Of a stretch of 64,000 nt of DNA, positions 53,213 through 61,776 are shown piece by piece (the first letter of the stretch is position 1; the number at the start of each line of letters is the position of its first letter). The stretch spans positions 498,501-562,500 of the forward strand of contig JAODUP010000035.1 of NCBI GenBank assembly GCA_025642065.1, written 5' to 3'. A program made the position numbers and the translations under genes. The DNA is from Paralvinella palmiformis. Its lineage: Eukaryota; Annelida; Polychaeta; Terebellida; Alvinellidae. The notes beneath the pieces were generated by a model. That model had not been told where the DNA came from. It saw nothing but the letters and a program-made list of their open reading frames with translations, and searched no databases.

Positions 53213-53279
<67 letters not shown>
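53213..53279. repeat. (TA)n microsatellite
   Basis: About 33 TA units. It sits at the end of a module B copy, and AT-rich repeat runs also follow module B at 24065 and 55373. Confidence 0.95.
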
Positions 53280-53281
<2 letters not shown>

Positions 53282-53635
53282 TAAAACACGCATTGCTGTG
53301 CCCAGACATCAGACCTATTTCGATCCAGATTCCTTATTACACCGATGTAAGAAAGTTATGTTGTTAATATGACATGTTTTACTAAGTCAGCTTTGCTATG
53401 TATAATGTAGAATCTGGATTGTTGTCCTTTTGTATGGTTTTGTGAATGGATCTTCTGTTAAATCATGCAATACTAGTTGATGGATTTATACTCCTGGCGG
53501 CGTTTGTTACTCTGGCAGGCATCTCCATGGGTATTAAACTGCGGACAGAGTTTTTCCCCGTATTATGAGAAATTAAGTTACACTGATATAGGAAAATTGT
53601 TGAATGTATAGCTATTATAATCTCGGGTATCGCGG
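53280..53635. other. No gene seen
   Basis: No supported exon or repeat. Confidence 0.35.
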
Positions 53636-53639
53636 TGTT

Positions 53640-54240
53640 AGTGTACTGGACGTCATTGTACGGAGGTTAGCGTACATAGATGTTAGTGGGCCTGGCATTC
53701 GTGTACTGGATGTTAAGTGCACAAAAAGGTGAACGTTAGTGTACTGGATATTAGTGTACGGAAGTTAGTGTACATAGATTTAAGTGCACAAATAAGGCGA
53801 ACGTTTCTGTGGAACACTTTAAAAAAAAATCAAACTTTGTAAAAACAATACTAAAATCGCAAGATCTCAAATTGTAGATGATTCCAGAGAGAATGTCGAA
53901 ATGTCTGTAACTGAAGCCGATACCAATCTGATAATTATCATGTTGCTGTCTTCGTATCTTCGGTTGCTGTTAAAAAAATCAAAAGCTCAAAGATCAAAAT
54001 AATTCCAAAGATCCAAATTTCAAAGATCAAAGATCAAACATTCCAAAAACAACTCCCAAGAGCAACTTTGCCAGCTCTGCAAAGTTTGCCAATGACGTAC
54101 ACGGTCATATCACAATACATCAATGGCACTGCATTTGATTTGGATTATCTGATCGTTTCAATGTGCATACACATCTATGTACACTAACGTCCGTACACTA
54201 ACGTCCATACACTAATATCCAGCACACTAACATCCCTAAA
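53640..54240. mobile_element. Fold-back element with tandem-repeat arms, about 600 bp
   Basis: The left arm has GTTAGTGTACTGGATATTAG and GTGTACGGAAGTTAGTGTAC with ATAGAT (53734-53779). The right arm is the inverted form: ATCTATGTACACTAACGTCC, GTACACTAACGTCCATACAC, TAATATCCAG (54172-54222). Each arm repeats a GTTAGTGTACnGGA word several times. The centre has no ORF of interest. Confidence 0.75.
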
Positions 54241-54334
54241 CCTAATCCCGACGAGTCATTCGCAGTATTGCAGATCTGCTTGAAATCGGCCGTTCATGAC
54301 TATAGCTCGAATAGATTAAGCGGATAAGCGCTTT

Positions 54335-54505
54335 AATTTAGATCCCACCACACCTAACTGTATATATTTATGAGGATTAGCGGTTAGGTTTGAGTATAAA
54401 TGATAATATTTATTCAGAATTGAGACGATATTTAGTTCTATTCCAGTAATAATCCATTGTTCAGTATTGCTACTTTGTTTTTTTATAGCTAATACTGTCT
54501 GCTTC

Positions 54506-54575
<70 letters not shown>

Positions 54576-55335
54576 GGTAGTGTACACGACACAACGTTAT
54601 CATGTCTTAACGGTTTGTGCGCCGAGAGCTCATAAAAGGCATATATTTTCATACACCATGGCATTCAACTGAACCTGTTGTGTTGGTTAGCGCACCGAGA
54701 GTTCGTGAAAGGCATACAATTTCATCCTGATCGGGTAACAACTTGACGACGTCGGTAGTGTACACGACACAATGTTGTCGTCTGCTCAACTGAATCTTTT
54801 GTGTTGGATGGCGCGCCGAGAGCCCAGAAAAGGACAACACTTTCCATTCCGATGAAACAACAACGTCGAAAACAAACCTATCAGACCCCTATGTCCGTAT
54901 TGTTGATATAGATAGGATTTGTTTAGCTATTCGAACCCATAATGGAGCTGGGATCAGCATCCACGTTATCGAAATGTTTTTATGTATAGGTTACCTTTGA
55001 GCTATAGCGAATTAGTGCTGAATGTAAACTGTGGTGTCAAAATATTGATCTTGTATATATGTTAGCCTACTATTGAACCACGAGCTGTGGTGTCAAATGT
55101 TTTTTTTAAAATTTGCTTCCGCTTTTATGTGTAGCCTACACTAATCGCTTCCCTATGGGCGTGACATATTAGCACAGACGTATATAGGTCTACGTATGTA
55201 TAGATGTATAGTTTTTCTATGGTTAGATTCAACTATGTATTGATTTAATTAGGCATAGATTAATGGAGGTATAGGTTTTAAAGGATGTATAGGTTTTGAT
55301 GTTCTGAGCCAGTGCCACCATATCTATGTATCCTA
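54335..55335 (+). mobile_element. Unclassified repeat family, copy 3 (modules A and B)
   Basis: Starts GATCCCACCACACCTAACTG as at 23200 and proceeds through AGTCCAGTAATAATCCA-like sequence. A (TA)n run stands at about 54509-54569. A block with GTAGTGTACACGACACAA, GCGCCGAGAGC and AAAAGGCAT is then repeated about three times at roughly 100-110 bp (54573-54850). The TATTCGAACCCATAATGGAG end of module A and module B follow (54990-55330). The inner tandem block is absent from copy 1. Confidence 0.75.
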
Positions 55336-55372
55336 AAACGCACGCGCATAGACACTCACGATATATCTCTCA

Positions 55373-55382
55373 ATATATCTCT

Positions 55383-55440
<58 letters not shown>
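55373..55440. repeat. (TA)n microsatellite
   Basis: ATCTCTCAAT units, then about 25 TA units. Confidence 0.93.
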
Positions 55441-55442
<2 letters not shown>

Positions 55443-55449
55443 AAATGAA

Positions 55450-56580
55450 GTTTCCCAAATGTCAGGGTGTTTATACCTGCGTCTTATCATTCGTTATTAT
55501 TGAAACCACTTAATACAAAAACACGGAAATATCACACAATATGGTAAGTGCACAGCCAATACCTAAAATACAATATTCAACAATATTTGTTTTAAATTAT
55601 AAATGATGATGTAAATAGTAGATATGGAAAAACGACAAGCACATATTTATTACCACATTCTGGTGTAATATTTCGCCAACTACAAATGGTAATTCTCTTA
55701 CGTTAATTACAATTGGTTGAAGCAAATATGATATTTAGCTCATTAATGGTTTAAATAGATTCACGGTTATCACGTTCTAGATAATCTAATCTCGGCGTGC
55801 TGGCTATTTTGTTCATTTCATATCTGATGAAAGCAGATCTAATTGCAATTAAGCACGTTATATTTAAAACGGCAACAACAACAACAACAACAACACAAAA
55901 ATAACAAAAAACGTAACAACAAAAAACCATAATCTTTAGTAAGAAGAGAGAAAGTATGTATCTTGCGATGCTTGAAACTGGGCTACACTATATTGAGTGG
56001 CTTATTTTTGCTATTTATGCGGTTGGATCACGTTATGCACGTACCTCATTGCCCTAACAGCTTATGAGGAGGCTATTCTTAATGGAGATTTTAAGTATGG
56101 TGGTGAAAAACGTCACGCAGTATCTAGTGTTATGCACGAACCCTTTAAGCAACGCCAATTTAGCTAAATGTTTGTTTTTATTATTCGAAATTTGGCTGAT
56201 TTGTTAACATTTGGAAGAATCTAATATGTTGGAGTGCACTGGGGCTTTGAAAGACGATCGCGGTGTACCTTTGCTGACGCGGTGCAACGGTTCACATTTA
56301 GATCGTGGAAATTAATTTCAGAGTTGTCTTTCTTTGGGTGTTTTATTATTCACTGAAAGGCTTCGGTATTCAAGAAATGCCAGTTCTACTATATGCACCC
56401 AGTGAGACCAGCCACTAGGCTGAACAAAACTGCTTTCCTCTAGCACTCACTCATTGGTCGCTCGTCATTAACTCACCTATTAAGCATTTGACATGTACAA
56501 TTCCTTTTTTAGTATCTGTAAACTAAATTATTAATAGTTGATGCTAGTGACCTACCGTAAAGGTTGGTTATAAATAAATG
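55450..56580. other. No gene supported; decayed coding-like patch
   Basis: At 55958-56170 three plus frames are successively open: HYIEWLIFAIYAVGSRYA, then YEEAILNGDFKYGGEKRHAV, ending TAA at about 56165. The frame changes between them suggest an old coding sequence with indels. Family unknown. Confidence 0.2.
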
Positions 56581-56589
56581 GGATACAAT

Positions 56590-57080
56590 GAAATAGTAGC
56601 TTAACTCGAAGAGATTAGCCAGTCCGGCCAAACGTCCATTCACTTCTATAATAAAGAAACTCGGATATAACGAAATTTATACAACGATCGGTCCCAGCAA
56701 CATTAAATCAATATAATTCGCGCTGGTTATAACGAAATACGACGTTTGAAATTTCAATTGTCACTCAGTCCAACGACCGTTGTGATCATTGTATTGGTAA
56801 ATACAACAACCAATATGAAAATGACAATCAAAGTTAACTTTGATGACAGAAACGTGCACTTTTATTGTTACATTAGTATTCGAATAGATGGCGAGTAGAT
56901 ATTGACACCTGTCACTTCAAATGGTATTGTGGCGTATGATAAACTGCGAACTTTGGATAGGCTTATCAACCTGTTTAAGTAAAGACAATGTTCTATCAGA
57001 AGTCAAATATCGCAATGGCTACCAAACGTAAATTGGGATAACTCGAAGTACCATTATAGCGAAATGAATTCCCATTCCCC
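56590..57080. mobile_element. Possible non-autonomous DNA transposon
   Basis: Sequence typical of pogo/Tigger-type ends, such as CTCGGATATAACGAAATTTA near the left and GGATAACTCGAAGTACCATT with ATAGCGAAATG near the right. Exact inverted ends and a TA duplication were not established. Confidence 0.3.
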
Positions 57081-57491
57081 TTGAAAAGCCAACTTTTAGT
57101 GTACTGCAAAACACTTTGAACTATGTACGTATCCGTTAATAATCCCGTTTTATATAGATTAGAGTCAGTTTTTTAGTTTAAATTAGTTTCATATTATTTT
57201 AATTTCGCACATTCCTAACAAGAAAGTTATTTGTATTTTTATTTGCTATTTTGTTTAAGGGATTTATTAATCCACTTTATATTAAATTAGCGATTATAAG
57301 CGTTGTATAATATGTAAGACGCATACAAATTTAATTGTATGCATTAAAAAAAAAACTATCAGCCACTTATGTTTGATAATAAACTTATTACTGCATATAA
57401 ATGTGCACACGATAGAAACGAATTTCATGTATTTAAATAGTATATTGGACAGGTCATTAAATCTTAAATTATTTGAAACTTAATCACGTAA

Positions 57492-57762
57492 TCATGTCAC
57501 CTTCCGTGTAATATATCGTCCGTTATGATAGTTCACTTGCCCCATAATATCGCCCAGACTTGATGTTTGTTGATCTCTGGATAAAGATGGCCACTTTTTC
57601 TTCATCTTAATCTGTAGTTTTGTTTGGATCACTTGTTGTTGTTGTTGCTGCTGCTGTAATTCTGGATCCTGATCTATGTGCTGTTCTGATGGCTGTACTG
57701 ACCATATGGAGTACTGATTGTTGTCATCTGGGCGACGCCATCTTGAACTTTTCAGCTTTTGT
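57492..57762 (-). CDS. Membrane gene exon 4: cytoplasmic tail and stop
   Basis: The frame is open for 89 codons, a clear excess in this AT-rich DNA. Acceptor TTGTCCACGTAG, with a TACTAAT branch-point-like word about 50 nt upstream. A second in-phase acceptor, GCTGAAAAG, would give a tail four residues shorter. It ends at TGA 57494-57492. Candidate AATAAA signals on the minus strand lie about 230-260 nt further on. Confidence 0.7.
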
Positions 57763-58561
57763 CTACGTGGACAACGTAATAACGCTGACTTATTCTGGGA
57801 CGCCGATACACATTAGTACACAGGTATGCTCATACGCCGATACAACCACACAACCACACACACACGCACACAGAGAGATGATGATGATGATGATGATTGA
57901 TGTTTTATGGCCACTTTTGTGCACAAGGTAGGCTAAATGGGCCGAGCGACCTTCAAAGGTAATGAAGCGAAGTCAAAGATGAAACAACCTTCAGATATGC
58001 CCACGCCGAGATTCGAACACGGGTGGTAGTGATCCGTGGTCCAACACGCTACCGCTAGACCACGGAGGCACCCCCCCCACACACACACAAAGAGAGAGAG
58101 AGAGAGAGAGAGAGAACAGTTACTCTCAATAACTATAATTTTGTATGATATTTGTATTCAGAAACACACATACACCTAGACACACATACACACAAACTGA
58201 AACACACATGCACACGCACGCACGCATATACAGTACCAGTCATTTTAATATCATATTATCGCTCATTCTCAATTACATAAGTATCGAGAGACTCGAAGGT
58301 ATCTGCTCTCTTTGAAATGTAAACCTCTTTCTCGCTATATATAAGTATGTGTGCGTGCGTGCATGAATGTATATGCTTACCTTTCTACTCGCAATGTGAC
58401 AATGCACAATACGATTGCGATCACTGCCAAGAACACGATCACAATGTATATTATGGCTACTGAAATAGCATTAATAGATAGTAAGTATAGCTAAATTGTT
58501 TAATAATGCTTTTGATTGATTATCTTTACTGCTGTATTCCAGAGATAGACAAATAAATAAA

Positions 58562-58597
<36 letters not shown>

Positions 58598-58890
58598 TAG
58601 CTGTGTATAATAAGGCACAGGCACAGAGAATCTCGAACAGTGAATTCAAACTCCGGACGTTTCTTCAGGGGACTGAATCCAGAGTGGCGACTTTTCTTGC
58701 TGAGACATGTGTAATGTCTCTCACCAGTCCTTTTATTTAAGCCGCGAAGCAAAATCAAAATACGATTGCAGATAATGTGTATTAAATCTCAGTTAGCAAT
58801 ACACGTATTACCTGAATATTTCAGGTAATATACATATTACCTGATTATAGAGATTAACAAACACACACACACACGCACGCACACACACAC

Positions 58891-58945
<55 letters not shown>

Positions 58946-59380
58946 AAACAGATGAGATATTTCAGCAAGCAATAGATATATCCATTTCACTGAAGTAAAC
59001 AAAGGACCATTATATCAGACACAATAAAACCAAAAGGTTTTATGCTGACCTTGACCTAATTCTTCCCGACGTAGACCTGTGGCCTCTGTTGACGTGCCAT
59101 TTGGCGAGTCTGTAACCAATAACAAAAAATACTGAACATCTGTATAAAGGATCATCAGCACCTTTTATTGAATGTAACACACACGACAACAGTTGCCGCT
59201 ATGACGTATTCAATGCCCACTGTAATAACTCGGCCATTAGAGTTCATGGCCATGGGACATCTATTTACCGTCGTACAACATTGTTTCTGTTATAGTCAAA
59301 TAATTGTTTAGTTACATTACAGTATTTAGTACACGCCCCAGTTACTCACCGAGATGTGTCTTTGGACTATCTTCATCCAT
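57492..59380 (-). CDS. Small single-pass membrane protein with Gln-rich tail
   Basis: Four exons (59380-59350, 59109-59056, 58459-58381, 57762-57492) with GT-AG introns and matching phases give 435 nt, 144 residues. The start is MDEDSPKTHL in a good ATG context (ACAATGG). A short, possibly extracellular N-part holds a glycosylation sequon (NGT, residue 14). Residues 29-50 are a strong membrane helix (VAIIYIVIVFLAVIAIVL), followed by basic RVERQKLKSSRWRR, a PDDNNQYSIW stretch, eight Gln and a KKKWPSLSRDQQ segment, ending RYITRKVT. With no signal peptide the topology would be N-out by the positive-inside rule. The first exon also has a possible acceptor (ACACAG), so a longer receptor continuing upstream is possible. 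No family is recognised. Confidence 0.68.
57871..58075 (-). mobile_element. SINE copy, minus strand, inside intron 3 of the membrane gene
   Basis: (GAT)n tail at about 57877-57897, TTTTATGGCCACTTTTGTGC, TAGGCTAAATGGGCCGAGCG, box B core GATTCGAACACGGGTGG and head CTAGACCACGGAGGC, followed by C and (CA)n-(GA)n runs to about 58114. Near full length. Confidence 0.92.
58381..58459 (-). CDS. Membrane gene exon 3: transmembrane helix
   Basis: 79 nt, acceptor GCTATTTCAG and donor GTAAGC. The first TA completes Val and the last AG opens an Arg codon. It reads AIIYIVIVFLAVIAIVLCIV, then TLRVE. Confidence 0.78.
58568..58595. repeat. (TG)n microsatellite
   Basis: About fourteen TG units in intron 2 of the membrane gene. 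Confidence 0.9.
58861..58946. repeat. (AC)n-(TA)n-(GA)n microsatellite
   Basis: AC at about 58861-58890, TA to about 58920 and GA to about 58945. Confidence 0.93.
59056..59109 (-). CDS. Membrane gene exon 2: juxtamembrane segment
   Basis: Acceptor TTATTGGTTACAG. It reads SPNGTSTEATGLRREEL with a split Asp before it and a split Val after. The donor is either GTCAAG at 59055 or GTCAGC at 59049; both keep the phase and differ by two residues. Confidence 0.65.
   Translation of the reverse strand, partial: TRQMARQQRPQVYVGKN
59350..59380 (-). CDS. Membrane gene exon 1 (coding part)
   Basis: ATG at 59380, MDEDSPKTHL plus one base, then donor GTGAGT. An ACACAG acceptor-like site at 59385-59390 means this could be an internal exon of 35 nt; an upstream TAG/GTAAGC donor at 59669 could then end a 5' exon, and its phase is compatible. 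Confidence 0.55.
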
Positions 59381-59549
59381 TGTCCTGTGTCGGTTAATCT
59401 GTTTATTAGAAATATTTCAAATTCGTGTAGATTTGAGTATCGTAGCAGACCTTGTTACGTCATGCCGACTGCAAGCGTACTGCTTACGTGTTGTGAAATT
59501 TATAGTTGATCTATTCGCTCAATTACTGTTAGCTTTTGTTTGCTTTAAC

Positions 59550-59610
59550 AAGAGAGAGAGAGAGAGAGAGATAGAGAGAGAGATAGAGAGTGAGAGAGAG
59601 AGAGAGAATA
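59550..59610. repeat. (GA)n microsatellite
   Basis: GA units with GATA interruptions. Confidence 0.93.
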
Positions 59611-59639
59611 CTTGAAAGTTGGTCGGTGAACAGTGTTTA

Positions 59640-61140
59640 CAATGTGGCTGATTACTAAGTCTGCTTACCTAGCGTGTATTATTTTTAATGGCCGTATCAA
59701 CCCATGGTTTTTAGATACTTCAGCCCCTCCCCTCCGGTACTTCAATCTTTTACACAATTACAGCTGACAGCTTGATCCTGGTACGGTAGGTACTAGACCG
59801 GAGTATATCCATCTTGTGGGTCTCCAGAAGAATTCTGCTCACATTAAAAAGTGTTTTTACTGCGTGAATAGTATTCTTCAGGAAAGCATAGTTTGGAAGT
59901 ATAATTCTTGCACGCTGTAACAATTTGAATTGAGCAAAAAGGTGATTATTTATTAAAATTGATGGACATTTAGCGTACCCAAATGTTGGCCGCCTTTTAT
60001 GACACGTCGAATGACGTAATGTACTTATTCAAAACCGCGAACCCGTATTTGGATGCGAAGCACGTTAATATTATGCTATAATGCAATTAATTGCACCACA
60101 TTTTAAATAGCATTTTTATTATATGGTGATGAACATAATCTCTGCATATGATTGGCTCAGTGCATATTTTGAGAACTGGACAAAGTACTTTCCATCGATA
60201 GTTGTTATTTACTACTTCACAGATAATTCGTTGTGTCACTAATATTTACTAAGTAATCAATATTCATGACGAACGATCCTCAAACGAGGCGCAGTTTTGT
60301 ATTCGCTATCTTATATGCATACGATTCAGCAATTCCGAAGTAACGTGGCGGCGTCTTTGAAGAGCCAATCAGTTAGCAAAGAAGGTAATATTCATATATT
60401 ATAAAACTAATTTCGACGGCCTGTACTTGAAACAACGATATGCGAGAAAAAAAGGTTTCAATTCACTTGTTGCCACCTGTGACGACGCTGGATGTGAGCT
60501 TGGATTAAACTCTATCGAGTACAACTCCCACCCCTTGGGATATTTACTCAAGTGATGAGTGTTCCTGTATTCAACTAGAACGTGAATATAATTAGGACCC
60601 TCTTTCCACATTTTGCGCGCCAAGCGGCAATTAAGGAAGATTGAAGATGATCAAACTAGAAACGTTTGGCTGTTTGTACCGGATTACTGGCTACTCTATT
60701 TAAGGATAAGCCAAGAAACTATCGAATTATGTTGCTTACTGTAAGTACCACAGTTAAATGTAAAATTAAAAACGCGACATTATATTTGTGTATAAATCAG
60801 TTCATTTTTAAGCCAGTGCTAACTTGAACGTATTTTACAGTCAACGAACAACATAATTAGAGATGCAAAAATAACCTATGGGATTATTTCAGACAATTAA
60901 AAGTTTATTTTTTATTTAATAGCCAATAATTCATATATTAGTAATTTAGTTTTAATTAAAAGACAAAAAAATACACAGTAACGCGGAAACTGGTAATCAT
61001 TTCGTTATAATCGTATTTTGAGTTTTCGAAGTTTTTCCAATTTAAATGCCAAGTTTCCGATATCTACAACCAACGTACGGGCGATAATTGATGAAAACAT
61101 GGCAATCTTTCTAAAACATGGCAATCTTCCGTTTTAGGGC
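59640..61140. other. No gene supported
   Basis: The 74-codon minus frame at 60399-60623 (MARKMWKEGPNYIHVLVEYR) has no recognised domain. No other structure was seen. Confidence 0.3.
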
Positions 61141-61151
61141 AGCGTGTGCAC

Positions 61152-61417
61152 TAGAGCCCTGCACGGGTTGGAAAGCTGAACCCATACCCGCAACTACTCA
61201 ACCCACACCAACCCAAACCCACATATCTCAAACCGAGCCCAACCCGTGCGCCTAATTTGAACATTGAACAAGTAAGTACCCAACCCACAAGACAACAACC
61301 CGAACCCAAGCCGACACGCAACACTTAAACCCAAACCCAACCCGTGACCCGAAGAGAAGGTTTCAACCCGTCCAACTTAACCCACCGATGCGGGTTGGGT
61401 TAACCCGTTCGGGTCTA
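61152..61417. mobile_element. Non-autonomous hAT-like element, 266 bp, perfect 8-bp duplication
   Basis: The ends are inverted: left TAGAGCCCTGCACGGGTTGG, right (reverse complement) TAGACCCGAACGGGTTAACC. The flanking 8-bp repeat GTGTGCAC at 61144-61151 and 61418-61425 is perfect; 8-bp duplication and TAGxGCCC-type ends are hAT marks. The interior is dense in AACCCAA/CCCGAACC words with no ORF. Confidence 0.88.
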
Positions 61418-61679
61418 GTGTGCACCCGGTCAGAGAATAATGACGACATCATCCGTGCCCTTTGTTGCTACGATGGAGAACGGTAAGTCTACTTTCGTCA
61501 ACATCATTGCATTTAGCATTTATTATACGTTTCTGTGAGCTTTTCAACCATGTAGATAGTGTACTAAATGAAACACTTATTAATTCGAAATTTGAGTGTC
61601 AGATCTCCCCTTTTTAGATTTCGTGAAAAGTCTGCAGCTTTGTGTCAATATATACGGTTTACGCCATCGTACTATATAA

Positions 61680-61776
61680 TATGTAATATTTATAATATGT
61701 GATATTTATAATATGTGATATTTATAATATGTGATATTTATAATATGTGATATATATAATATGTGATATTTATAGT
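61680..61776. repeat. 16-bp tandem repeat at the LINE 3' end
   Basis: Five to six units of GATATTTATAATATGT, ending next to the 3' end of the minus-strand RT/RNase H element. It is probably that element's 3' tail. Confidence 0.8.

Noticed and set aside
57620..57931. Plus-strand frame starting MFGSLVVVVAAAV, looking like a signal peptide
   Set aside because: It is the opposite strand of the membrane gene's tail exon; the Val/Ala run comes from the complementary Gln codons, and the minus-strand model has consistent splice phases.
61190..61400. Interstitial telomere-like sequence (AACCCAA words)
   Set aside because: No regular 6-bp period; the words lie inside a hAT-like element with defined ends.
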